Part shown: piece by piece, positions 1 through 7,643 of the stretch | Position numbering within the stretch: the stretch's first letter is position 1 | Layout: every line of letters starts with the position of its first letter | Source of the DNA: Clavibacter michiganensis | GTDB taxonomy: Bacteria; Actinomycetota; Actinomycetes; Actinomycetales; Microbacteriaceae | NCBI RefSeq assembly: GCF_021216655.1 | Contig: NZ_CP080437.1 | Span: 1,426,001 to 1,490,000 of the forward strand | Direction of reading: 5' to 3' | Length of the DNA: 64,000 nt | The notes under the pieces: generated by a model | The model's input: only the letters and a program-made list of their open reading frames with translations | The model's database searches: none | What the model was told of the DNA's origin: nothing | Made by a program: the position numbers and the translations under genes

Positions 1-1704
1 GAGCGCGGGACCGAGCAGGGCGAACGGCGCGAACCCGGCGACGAGGCCGGTGCCGACGCCCACGTCGAAGCGGGACCCGAGGGTGTCGCGGAGCGCGGCC
101 AGCTGGCGGTTCGTGTAGACGACGCCCTTTGCGGGACCGGTGGATCCCGAGGTGAAGAGGATCGCTGCGTCGTCGTCGGCCGCGGGCTCGGGCGGCAGGA
201 CCTGCGCGCGGCCGTCGCGGGCGATCTCCGGCAGGCTCGCGGCGACGCCGAGCGCGCGCGCGACGGGCGGGGCGAGCGTGGTGACGGAGATGCGCTCCCC
301 CGGCCAGCCGAGGGCGCGCGCGAGGGCGAGGCCGGCGGGGATGCCGACGACCATGTCGGGGCGGGATCCCGCGACCGCGCGCCCGAGGCCCTTCACGCCG
401 AGGCCCGCGTCGGCGACCACGACGACCGCGCCGATGCGCAGGCACGCGTAGAGGAGGGCCGTGAGGTCGGCGCCGGGCGGGACGAGCAGCGAGACGCGGT
501 CGCCGGCGCGGAGGCCGCGCGCGTGCAGGCCCGCGGCGATCTCGCGGACGCGGCGCGAGAGCAGCCGCCAGGAGACGGTGCGCGGACCGCCGCCGCCGCG
601 CGGGGCCATCTCCACGAGGACGGGGTCGTCGCTGTCGCGCAGCTCCTCGAGGAGGGCGCCGAGCAGGCGGACGGGCGGGGAGGCGACCGGGGCCGCCGGA
701 GCGGGGGCGGGGGCTGATCCCGGCGCGACCCGATCCGCGAGCCAGTCGAGCGCGGCCGACGCGTAGTCGTGGTCCTCCGCGACGAGGTGCCCGGCGCCCT
801 CCACCCGGTGCACGTCGGCGTGCGGCAGGCGCTCGAGGAGGTCGGAGAGGTAGACGTCGCTGAAGATCGGGTCGCGCGGACCCCAGACGAACAGGGCCGG
901 CAGGTCGAGGTCGCGGAGCCCCTCCGCGATCGAGGTGAGCGTCGCGTGGCTCGGGTGCGCGGGGCCGACGGGGATGTCGGCGACGAAGCCGCGGATGCCG
1001 GCGCGGCGGTCGGCGCCCCGGTACGGCGCGGCGAACGCGCGGCGCACGGCCGGGTCGAGCGGCGGGTGCGCGAGCGCGAGCGTGGTGGCGAGGAAGCCGG
1101 GCGTGCCGCGCGTGGCGGCGTCGTGGATCCCGGTGGCGAGCGCCAGGCGCAGCGGCCATGGGATGGGCACGCCCTCCTCCTGGTGCACGGCCGTGTTGAG
1201 GGCCATGACCCCGGCGAGCACGTCCCGGTTGCGGAGCGCCCAGCCGAGGCTGACCACGCCGCCCCAGTCGTGGCCGAGCGTGACCACGGGCGCCGTCGCG
1301 CCCGATCCCGTGAGCCCCAGCTCGTCGGTGAGCGCCTGCAGGTCGTCGAGCCGCATCGGCAGCGTGCGCGTCACGCCCGTGCGCTCGGAGAAGCCCATGT
1401 CGAGCTGGTCGACGGCGACCACGCGCCAGGCCGGCCGGGACGGATCCCGCTCGGCGCGCGCGAGCGACTCCGCCGCGATGCGCCGCCAGAGGTACGACCA
1501 GGTCGGGTTGCCGTGAACGCACAGGATCGTGCCCGCGACGGGCGCGCCCGTGTCCGCGAGCCGCTCCCCCGTGTCGAGCAGGTGCCAGCCGTTGCCGCCG
1601 GCGCGCACGACGCGCGACCAGGCGGGATCGAGGCCGGGCAGCGGCTGCCCGTCGGGGCCCGCCACGGGGACGGTCGCCGGGGCGACCGCGGCCGATGCGC
1701 TCAC
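1..1704 (-). CDS. oleBC: OleB-OleC fusion protein (beta-lactone decarboxylase / beta-lactone synthetase), C-terminus cut by window edge
   Basis: A GTG start (revcomp of 1702-1704) opens a frame that runs off the left edge, so about 568 N-terminal residues are visible. Residues about 55-310 form an alpha/beta hydrolase: oxyanion motif HGNPTW at 64-69 and nucleophile motif GHDWGG at 144-149, with Asp146 as the nucleophile, as in haloalkane dehalogenases and OleB. A linker rich in Ala and Pro leads into an AMP-forming acyl-CoA-synthetase-like domain. This carries the phosphate-binding motif LFTSGSTGPAKG near residue 514, as in OleC. OleC turns the beta-hydroxy acid made after OleA/OleD into a beta-lactone, and OleB decarboxylates it to a long-chain cis-olefin. 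The B-C fusion and the oleA gene 7 bp upstream match the arrangement known from Micrococcus. OleD should lie beyond the edge. A stand-alone dehalogenase plus ligase is unlikely in this context. Confidence 0.85.
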   Translation of the reverse strand, partial: MSASAAVAPATVPVAGPDGQPLPGLDPAWSRVVRAGGNGWHLLDTGERLADTGAPVAGTILCVHGNPTWSYLWRRIAAESLARAERDPSRPAWRVVAVDQLDMGFSERTGVTRTLPMRLDDLQALTDELGLTGSGATAPVVTLGHDWGGVVSLGWALRNRDVLAGVMALNTAVHQEEGVPIPWPLRLALATGIHDAATRGTPGFLATTLALAHPPLDPAVRRAFAAPYRGADRRAGIRGFVADIPVGPAHPSHATLTSIAEGLRDLDLPALFVWGPRDPIFSDVYLSDLLERLPHADVHRVEGAGHLVAEDHDYASAALDWLADRVAPGSAPAPAPAAPVASPPVRLLGALLEELRDSDDPVLVEMAPRGGGGPRTVSWRLLSRRVREIAAGLHARGLRAGDRVSLLVPPGADLTALLYACLRIGAVVVVADAGLGVKGLGRAVAGSRPDMVVGIPAGLALARALGWPGERISVTTLAPPVARALGVAASLPEIARDGRAQVLPPEPAADDDAAILFTSGSTGPAKGVVYTNRQLAALRDTLGSRFDVGVGTGLVAGFAPFALLGPAL

Positions 1705-1711
1705 GCCGCGG

Positions 1712-2743
1712 CTACCAGAGGATCTCGGTCATGGCCGTGTTGAGGCCGGAGCCCACGCCCATGCAGAGCACGCGGTCGCCGCGGCTGAGGCTGTCGGCCT
1801 GGTCGGCGAGCGTGATGGGGATGCTCGCGGGACCGACGTTGCCGTAGCGCGGGTAGGTCAGCGGCACGCGCGACTTGTCGAGCTTGGCGGCCTTGACGAT
1901 GGCGTTGGTGTGCACGTCGGAGACCTGGTGGAGGATGTAGCGGTCCATGTCGGACCAGTCCCAGTCGTCCTGCGCGGCCTCCTTCCACGCGTCGACGACG
2001 AGCTCCATGCCGCCGCGGAGGAGCTCCTTCGTGTCGGTGAACATGCCGTCGACGTCGCCGATGCAGAGCTCGTGGTGCTGGGTGGCCGCGCGCGTGACGC
2101 CGCCGAGGATCCTGTGCCCCTCGGGGTGGTCGCTCGTGCGCCCGAGGACGGCCGCCGCCGCGCCCGCGCCGAGGGTGAGGCTGGGGAACTCGCTGAGGAA
2201 GTCGGCGCGCGTGGTCTCCGGGCGGAGCAGGCGCGCGACCGTGTTGTGGCGGATCTCGCCGGCGTCCTCGCCGTCGACGATCATCGCGTAGTCGATCTGG
2301 CCCGAGTCGATGAGGTGGCCGGCGAGCGTCATCGCGTTGACGAAGCCGAGGCACGCGTTGGCGATGTCGAAGTTGAGGGCGGACGACGGCAGCCCGAGCC
2401 CGTTGTGGATGCTGACCGCGACGCTCGGCTCGAGGTGCGCGCGCGTGACGGACGTGTTGATGAGCAGCCCGATCTGCGACGCCTCGACGCCGGCCTGGGC
2501 GAGCGCCTTGCGCCCGGCCTCGGTCGCGGCCGCGTCGAACGACATGGACGCGTCCCAGTTGCGCCGCTCCAGCACGCCCGCGACGCGCTGCAGCAGACCG
2601 GTGGGGAGGCGGAGCCGGGACAGCACGGGCTTCAGGCGGTCGTCGATCTCCACGGAGGTCACGGTGTGCGGGGCGAGGACGCTGGCGAGCCCCAGCAGGG
2701 AGGTGTTCCGATGCCGGAAAGTGGCGTTACCGTTCAACAGCAT
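1712..2743 (-). CDS. oleA: OleA, thiolase-like acyl-CoA head-to-head condensing enzyme (3-oxoacyl-ACP synthase III family)
   Basis: The product is 343 residues with the FabH/OleA fold. The nucleophile Cys131 sits in NACLGF, the catalytic His in LHQVSD and the Asn in GNVGPASIP, so the Cys-His-Asn triad is complete. OleA joins two fatty acyl-CoAs head to head by Claisen condensation to a 2-alkyl-3-ketoacid, the first step to long-chain olefins. The adjoining oleBC fusion supports OleA over FabH, and no acyl-carrier or fab genes are nearby. The start is ambiguous: GAGG directly abuts the ATG at 2743. A TTG two codons downstream (2737) has better Shine-Dalgarno spacing. A TAGGCT -10 element lies at 2785-2790. 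Confidence 0.85.
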   Translation of the reverse strand: MLLNGNATFRHRNTSLLGLASVLAPHTVTSVEIDDRLKPVLSRLRLPTGLLQRVAGVLERRNWDASMSFDAAATEAGRKALAQAGVEASQIGLLINTSVTRAHLEPSVAVSIHNGLGLPSSALNFDIANACLGFVNAMTLAGHLIDSGQIDYAMIVDGEDAGEIRHNTVARLLRPETTRADFLSEFPSLTLGAGAAAAVLGRTSDHPEGHRILGGVTRAATQHHELCIGDVDGMFTDTKELLRGGMELVVDAWKEAAQDDWDWSDMDRYILHQVSDVHTNAIVKAAKLDKSRVPLTYPRYGNVGPASIPITLADQADSLSRGDRVLCMGVGSGLNTAMTEILW

Positions 2744-2784
2744 CCTCAGTTCGTGGGGCGGTCCGCCGGGCGGACGACTAGCAG

Positions 2785-2790
2785 AGCCTA
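2785..2790 (-). promoter_or_regulatory. Candidate -10 element for oleA-oleBC
   Basis: On the minus strand this reads TAGGCT, which fits the actinobacterial TANNNT -10. It would start transcription near 2778 and give a leader of about 36 nt for oleA. I see no convincing -35. The 107-bp gap between ispG and oleA holds nothing else recognisable. Confidence 0.35.
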
Positions 2791-2850
2791 CGCGCAGCCG
2801 GCGCGCGCGGACGCACGCCGCCCGCGCGGGCGGGTGGGGAGAGAAGGGGA

Positions 2851-3996
2851 CTAGACCAGGATCTCGGGGCTGCCGATGGATCCGGCGGGCATCTCCGCGG
2901 CGAGGCGGTTGGCCTCCTCGATGAGGGTCTGGACGATCTCGGCCTCGGGCACGGTCTTGATGACCTCGCCCTTGACGAAGATCTGCCCGCGGCCGTTGCC
3001 GGACGCGACGCCGAGCTCGGCCTCGCGGGCCTCGCCGGGCCCGTTCACGACGCAGCCCATGACGGCCACGCGCAGCGGCACGTTGACGTGCTTGAGGCCC
3101 TCGGTGACCTGCTCGGCGAGCGAGTAGACGTCGACCTGGGCGCGGCCGCAGCTCGGGCAGGAGACGATCTCGAGCTTGCGCTCGCGGAGGTTGAGCGACT
3201 GCAGGATCTGCAGGCCCACCTTCACCTCCTCGGCCGGCGGCGCGGAGAGGGAGACGCGGATGGTGTCGCCGATGCCCTCGGAGAGCAGGATCCCGAACGC
3301 CGTGGCGCTCTTGATGGTGCCCTGGAAGGCGGGGCCGGCCTCGGTGACGCCGAGGTGCAGCGGCCAGTCGCCGCGCTCGGCGAGCAGGCGGTAGGCCTTC
3401 ACCATGATGACCGGGTCGTTGTGCTTGACCGAGATCTTGAAGTCGTGGAAGTCGTGCTCCTCGAAGAGGCTGGCCTCCCAGACGGCGGACTCGACGAGCG
3501 CCTCGGGCGTGGCCTTGCCGTACTTCTGCAGCAGGCTCGGGTGCAGGGATCCGGCGTTGACGCCGATGCGGATGGAGACGCCCGCGGCCTTGGCGGCCTT
3601 CGCGATGGCGCCGACCTGGTCGTCGAACTTGCGGATGTTGCCCGGGTTCACGCGCACCGCGCCGACGCCGGCGTCGATGGCGGTGAAGACGTAGCGGGGC
3701 TGGAAGTGGATGTCGGCGATGATCGGGATCTGGCTCTTCTTCGCCAGGATGTGCAGCACGTCCGCGTCGTCCTGGTGCGGCACCGCCACGCGCACGATGT
3801 CGCAGCCCGTGGCCGTGAGCTCGGCGATCTGCTGGAGCGTCGCGTTGATGTTGGTCGTCTGCGTGGTCGTCATCGACTGGACGCTGACCTGGGCGTTCCC
3901 GCCCACCTTCACCTTGCCGACGCTGATCTGACGGGTCTTGCGGCGGGGCGCGAGGACCTCAGGGACCTTCGGCATTCCGAGATTGACTGCTGGCAC
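2851..3996 (-). CDS. ispG: IspG, 4-hydroxy-3-methylbut-2-enyl diphosphate synthase (flavodoxin/ferredoxin type)
   Basis: The product is 381 residues, the usual length of bacterial GcpE/IspG. An N-terminal TIM-barrel region ([19 protein letters not shown]) is followed by a C-terminal [4Fe-4S] domain. The cluster ligands Cys280 and Cys283 are in CPSCGR, Cys315 is in [10 protein letters not shown], and Glu322 is the fourth ligand. It converts MEcPP to HMBPP in the MEP isoprenoid pathway, and the pathway gene dxr is about 3.6 kb away. The GTG at 3996 is chosen because a TAGGCT -10 element (4003-4008) ends exactly 6 nt upstream, so the mRNA should start on the GTG itself. An internal ATG seven codons later (MPKVPE) is the alternative. 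Confidence 0.97.
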   Translation of the reverse strand: MPAVNLGMPKVPEVLAPRRKTRQISVGKVKVGGNAQVSVQSMTTTQTTNINATLQQIAELTATGCDIVRVAVPHQDDADVLHILAKKSQIPIIADIHFQPRYVFTAIDAGVGAVRVNPGNIRKFDDQVGAIAKAAKAAGVSIRIGVNAGSLHPSLLQKYGKATPEALVESAVWEASLFEEHDFHDFKISVKHNDPVIMVKAYRLLAERGDWPLHLGVTEAGPAFQGTIKSATAFGILLSEGIGDTIRVSLSAPPAEEVKVGLQILQSLNLRERKLEIVSCPSCGRAQVDVYSLAEQVTEGLKHVNVPLRVAVMGCVVNGPGEAREAELGVASGNGRGQIFVKGEVIKTVPEAEIVQTLIEEANRLAAEMPAGSIGSPEILV

Positions 3997-4002
3997 GGGA
4001 AG

Positions 4003-4008
4003 AGCCTA
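4003..4008 (-). promoter_or_regulatory. -10 element giving a leaderless ispG mRNA
   Basis: TAGGCT on the minus strand is followed by six bases and then the GTG start at 3996. With standard -12 to -7 placement, +1 coincides with the start codon. There is no Shine-Dalgarno sequence, as expected for a leaderless gene. Confidence 0.5.
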
Positions 4009-4086
4009 CGTCCGATTCCTGCGCGCCCGGTGCGTCGGGGGCGCGGGCGGCGTCGAGCGCAGGGCGGCGTCGGCTGCGCGGCGACG

Positions 4087-5505
4087 TCAGGTCAGCCGGA
4101 CGGGGTTCACCAGGTCGGCGAAGATCAGCAGCGCGCTCATGGCGCCGAAGAGGATCACGACCACGAACGTCACCGGCATGAGCTTCGCGACGTCCACCGG
4201 CCCGGGGTCGCGTCGACCGAACGCCTTCGCGAGGAACCGGCGCACGCCCTCCACGATCGCGCCGAGCACGTGCCCGCCGTCGAGCGGCAGGAGCGGCAGC
4301 AGGTTGATCATGCCGAGCGCGACGTTGAGCGACGCGACGAGGCCGATCATCGCGGAGGCGCGCGAGGCGACCGGCGTCTCGTCGAGGCTCGCGATCTCGC
4401 CCGCCACGCGGCCGACGCCGACGACGCTCATCGGGCCGTTCGGGTCCCGCTCGCCGCCGCCGAACGCGGCGCGGCCGACGTCGACCAGGCGCTGCGGGAG
4501 GTTGAGGATCAGGTTGCCGACCGCGGCCATGTTCTCGCCCGTGGTGGTGAACGCGGCGGAGAGCGGCTGCTGCTGCACCGCCTGCGTGGGGCTGAAGCCG
4601 ATGAGGCCCACCTCGCGCGTCACCGGGTTCCCCTGCTCGTCGACCTCGGGGGCGCCGCGGGATCCGGGGACGGCCTGCTGCGTGAGCACGGGCGTGATGG
4701 CGAGCGTCTGCCGCGCGCCGCCGCGCTCCACGACGACGTCGAGCTCCTTCCCGGCGGATGCCTGGACCGTGCTCGTGACCTGGTCCCACGCGGTGACCGG
4801 CGAGCCGTCGATGCTGACGATCGTGTCGCCGGGCTTGAGGCCGGCCGCGGCTCCCGGGGCCTCCGGGGCGCCGTCGGGGCACGTGGCGGCGTCGGCCGAC
4901 GCGGTGGATCCGGCGGGCACGATGCACGCGTTCACCTGGCCGACCGTGGTGGTGGGCGTCGTGACGCCGAAGCCGCAGAGCACGACGGCGAACAGGAGGA
5001 TCGCCAGCAGGAAGTTCATCGCCGGGCCGCCGAGCATGATCACCATGCGCTTCGGGACGGACAGCTTGTAGAAGGCGCGGTCCTCCTCGTCGCCGACGCT
5101 CTCGGCGCTGGCCTGGCGGGCGTCCTGCACGAGGAGGTCGAAGAAGCCGCGGCCGGCGCGGTCGTCGGCGTCCGGGGCGGTCGGCGATCCGGCGTCGGCG
5201 CGGCGGGTGTCGGGCCCGACGAGCTGCGCGATCCCCGTGCTGCTCGTGCCGGCGCGCGAGCTCTGCGGCGGGAACATGCCGATCATCGAGATGTAGCCGC
5301 CGAGCGGGATGGCCTTCACGCCGTACTCGGTCTCGCCCTTGCGGCGGCTGAAGATCGTCGGCCCGAAGCCGATCATGTACTGCGTGACGCGCACGCCGAA
5401 GAGCTTGGCGGGCACCAGGTGACCGACCTCGTGGAGGCCGATGGACACGGCGACGCCGACCACGATGATGAGCACCCCGAGGATGTAGAGGAAGACGCCG
5501 TCCAT
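4087..5505 (-). CDS. RseP/Rip1-type site-2 intramembrane zinc metalloprotease with PDZ domain
   Basis: The product is 472 residues when started at MDGVFLYILG. A frame 16 codons longer exists, but the ATG at 5505 begins directly before the first membrane helix and has GGGAGG upstream. The first helix carries the zinc-binding HEVGH. A second helix begins after FYKLSVPKRMVIMLGGPAMNF. A periplasmic PDZ-like region (AAGLKPGDTIVSIDGSPVTAW) follows, and the third active-site segment is NLLPLLPLDGGH. Such site-2 proteases cleave membrane-anchored anti-sigma factors or other single-pass proteins; the mycobacterial homologue is Rip1. The order dxr-rip-ispG is conserved in actinobacteria, but here a kinase and a lipoprotein separate this gene from dxr. 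An extra acidic/Ala-rich insert (about residues 75-120) precedes the second helix. Confidence 0.93.
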   Translation of the reverse strand: MDGVFLYILGVLIIVVGVAVSIGLHEVGHLVPAKLFGVRVTQYMIGFGPTIFSRRKGETEYGVKAIPLGGYISMIGMFPPQSSRAGTSSTGIAQLVGPDTRRADAGSPTAPDADDRAGRGFFDLLVQDARQASAESVGDEEDRAFYKLSVPKRMVIMLGGPAMNFLLAILLFAVVLCGFGVTTPTTTVGQVNACIVPAGSTASADAATCPDGAPEAPGAAAGLKPGDTIVSIDGSPVTAWDQVTSTVQASAGKELDVVVERGGARQTLAITPVLTQQAVPGSRGAPEVDEQGNPVTREVGLIGFSPTQAVQQQPLSAAFTTTGENMAAVGNLILNLPQRLVDVGRAAFGGGERDPNGPMSVVGVGRVAGEIASLDETPVASRASAMIGLVASLNVALGMINLLPLLPLDGGHVLGAIVEGVRRFLAKAFGRRDPGPVDVAKLMPVTFVVVILFGAMSALLIFADLVNPVRLT

Positions 5506-5608
5506 GGTGGGAGAGGCTACCTCCCGCACCCTGGGCGGACGCCGCCGTGGCACGGATCCGCAGGCTGGCCGCCGACCGCCGGGCGGGTGCCGCCCAGGAG
5601 CCCCGGGC

Positions 5609-5614
5609 TAGTCT
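5609..5614 (+). promoter_or_regulatory. -10 element for the kinase-lipoprotein pair
   Basis: TAGTCT fits TANNNT and predicts +1 near 5621. That is two bases before an in-frame GTG at 5623 and twenty before the ATG at 5641. Transcription could therefore be near-leaderless from GTG 5623, or use ATG 5641 behind GAGAGG. It lies in the 135-bp divergent gap to the site-2 protease. Confidence 0.4.
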
Positions 5615-5640
5615 GGGAGCCCGTGACGAGAGGTGCGCCC

Positions 5641-6894
5641 ATGCCCGGAGAACGGCCCGACCCACTCGCCGGCACGCTGCTGGCCGGTCGCTACCGCATC
5701 AGCGGGCTGCTCGGACGCGGCGGCATGGCCACCGTGTACCGCGCCGCCGACGAGACGCTCGGCCGCGAGGTGGCCGTCAAGGTCTTCGCGACCGACTCCG
5801 CCGACCCCGGCGAGGTCGAGCGCCAGGAGGGCGAGGTGCGCATGCTCGCGGGCCTCAGCCACCCCGGCCTCGTGACGCTCTTCGACGTGGGCGACGACGT
5901 CGTCGCCGACCGCGTGCTCGCCTTCATCGTGATGGAGATCGTCGACGGCTCGACGCTCGCCGACCGCATGAAGGAGGGGCCGCTGCCCGGGCCCGAGGTG
6001 GCGCGCATCGGCGGGATCCTCAGCGACGCGCTCGGCTACATCCACCGTCGCGGCGTCGTGCACCGCGACGTGAAGCCCGCCAACGTGCTGCTGGCGCGGC
6101 CCGAGGACGACGACGAGCCGGCGGTCGCCAAGCTCACCGACTTCGGCATCGCCCGGCTCGTGGACGGCACGCGCCTCACGTCGACCGGATCCATCATCGG
6201 CACCGTCAGCTACCTCAGCCCCGAGCAGGCGCTCGGCGAGGAGGTCGGCGCGCCCACCGACGTGTACGCGCTCGGCCTCGTGCTCCTCGAGTGCCTCACC
6301 GGCCGTCGCACCTTCCCGGGCACGGCCGCGGAGTCGACCATGGCGCGCGTGGTGCGCGACCCGGAGATCCCGGCCCGGCTCGGCGCATCGTGGGTGGACC
6401 TCCTCTCCCGCATGACCCGCCGCGATCCCGCGACCCGGCCGACCGCGCGCGAGGTCGCCGCGGAGCTCCGGACCGGACGCGCGCCGGAGTCCGCGGTGGA
6501 CGCGCCGACCGCCACCTCGACGCGGGTGATGCCCGCTGCGGCCGCTGCCGGGCTCGGCGCGGCCGGGGCGGGTGCTGCTGCTGCTGCGCCGTTCGCGGAT
6601 CCGGACGCCCGGACCGAGCGGTTCGCCGCCGCGCCGACGACTCCTCCCGCGCGCGGCGCGGACCCCACCGCCAGGACCTCCCCGGCCGCCGACGCGGATC
6701 GTGCCCCGGCGAAGCGCCGCGGCAACCGGGCGCTCAGCATCGGCGTCGTGTCCGTGCTGATCGCCGCGGCCGCCGTCGTGGGCGTCGTGACCGTCAACGC
6801 CATGCAGACCCACGACACCTCGTACCCGTCCGTCCCCGGACCCCTCGGCGCAAGCCTCGAGGAGCTGCAGAAGAGCGTGGAGGACGCCCCGTGA
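5641..6894 (+). CDS. Membrane-anchored Ser/Thr protein kinase (PknB-like kinase domain, no PASTA domains)
   Basis: The product is 417 residues. The kinase domain spans about 15-275: glycine loop LGRGGMATVY, Lys47 in VAVK, catalytic loop HRDVKPAN with Asp143, DFG at 167-169, activation segment GTVSYLSPEQ. A Pro/Ala/Thr-rich linker follows, then one membrane helix at about 364-386 and a short outside tail of about 30 residues without PASTA repeats. It should phosphorylate cytoplasmic Ser/Thr targets; the signal is unknown. The stop overlaps the GTG of the downstream lipoprotein gene (GTGA), so the two are co-translated and the lipoprotein may be a partner. The ATG at 5641 has GAGAGG 7 nt upstream; GTG 5623 is an alternative favoured by the promoter position. 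Confidence 0.93.
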   Translation: MPGERPDPLAGTLLAGRYRISGLLGRGGMATVYRAADETLGREVAVKVFATDSADPGEVERQEGEVRMLAGLSHPGLVTLFDVGDDVVADRVLAFIVMEIVDGSTLADRMKEGPLPGPEVARIGGILSDALGYIHRRGVVHRDVKPANVLLARPEDDDEPAVAKLTDFGIARLVDGTRLTSTGSIIGTVSYLSPEQALGEEVGAPTDVYALGLVLLECLTGRRTFPGTAAESTMARVVRDPEIPARLGASWVDLLSRMTRRDPATRPTAREVAAELRTGRAPESAVDAPTATSTRVMPAAAAAGLGAAGAGAAAAAPFADPDARTERFAAAPTTPPARGADPTARTSPAADADRAPAKRRGNRALSIGVVSVLIAAAAVVGVVTVNAMQTHDTSYPSVPGPLGASLEELQKSVEDAP

Positions 6895-7526
6895 TCCGCA
6901 CATCGATCCGCCCGACCGACGGCACCCGGCGGCGCTCGCTCCGCGGTCGTGCCGCCGTGGGCCTCGCGACCGCGACCACGGCCGTGCTCCTCCTCGCCGG
7001 CTGCGCGGGATCGTCGACGCCGGAGGACCGCGCGCTCGACGACCTGCAGCAGCGGACGCTCTCGGTGACCCAGTCGTCCGCGGACGGCGACTACGCCAAG
7101 GCCCTCGCCCAGCTCGAGGAGCTGCGCACGGCGGTCGAGGCCGACCTCGCCGAGGGATCCATCGACCAGGCGCGACGCGACGAGGTCATCGCGCGCATCG
7201 ACGCGGTGCGCGCGCAGCTCGAGGCCGCCCGCGACGCCGCGGAGACGACCCCGACGCCGTCGCCGTCGCCGTCCGCGAGCCCGTCGCCGTCGCCGTCCCC
7301 CTCGCGCACGGCGTCGCCCTCGCCCTCGCCGAGCCCGAGCCCCACCCGCACGGCGACGCCCTCTCCCCCGGCCACCCCGAGCCCGGCCCCCGGCGGCGGG
7401 AACGGGAACGGCGACGGCGGACCCGGCAACGGGAACGGCGGTGGGAACGGCGTCGGCGGAGCCGGCGACCCCGGGAACGGGAACGGGAACGGGAACGGGA
7501 ACGGGAACGGGAACGGGAACGGCTGA
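6891..7526 (+). CDS. Repeat-rich lipoprotein co-transcribed with the kinase; function unknown
   Basis: The GTG start at 6891 overlaps the kinase stop by 4 bp. The 211-residue product has a basic N-terminus, a hydrophobic helix and the lipobox LLAGC, so it should be lipid-anchored outside the membrane. A helical segment of about 70 residues follows (charged, with regular Leu spacing, possibly coiled coil). Then come a Pro/Ser/Thr stretch of about 50 residues and a Gly/Asn tail ending in eight consecutive GN dipeptides. The Pro/Ser part may span the cell wall. The GN tail is encoded by eight perfect GGGAAC hexamers (7473-7520). I recognise no catalytic domain. Translational coupling suggests a role as sensor or substrate of the kinase. 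Confidence 0.85.
   Translation: MIRTSIRPTDGTRRRSLRGRAAVGLATATTAVLLLAGCAGSSTPEDRALDDLQQRTLSVTQSSADGDYAKALAQLEELRTAVEADLAEGSIDQARRDEVIARIDAVRAQLEAARDAAETTPTPSPSPSASPSPSPSPSRTASPSPSPSPSPTRTATPSPPATPSPAPGGGNGNGDGGPGNGNGGGNGVGGAGDPGNGNGNGNGNGNGNGNG
7473..7520 (+). repeat. (GGGAAC)x8 perfect hexanucleotide tandem repeat inside a lipoprotein gene
   Basis: Eight identical GGGAAC units run without interruption to the last codon before the stop and encode (Gly-Asn)8. Gain or loss of units keeps the frame, so slippage would change tail length rather than switch the gene off. More GN codons just upstream (7399-7450) form a degenerate version of the same repeat. Confidence 0.95.
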
Positions 7527-7576
7527 CCTGGCCGTTCGCATCGCCATCAGGCCGGCTCTGCGCCGTGTCGGTGATC

Positions 7577-7617
7577 GCGGCGACCGACGTGCTTCCGACG
7601 GTCGGCGCGGTCGCCGC
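7577..7617. terminator. Hairpin between convergent lipoprotein and dxr genes
   Basis: GCGGCGACCG (7577-7586) pairs perfectly with CGGTCGCCGC (7608-7617). The loop can itself form a smaller GAC/GTC hairpin. It lies in the 117-bp gap where two genes converge, so it could terminate in both directions. There is no T-run, which is common in GC-rich actinobacteria. Confidence 0.5.
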
Positions 7618-7643
7618 TCTGGGCGGCGGTCAGCCCGCGCGGG

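Noticed and set aside
700..1704. OleB part read as a stand-alone haloalkane dehalogenase
   Set aside because: The frame continues into an AMP-ligase domain and follows oleA, the pattern of an OleBC fusion; the Asp nucleophile is shared by both families.
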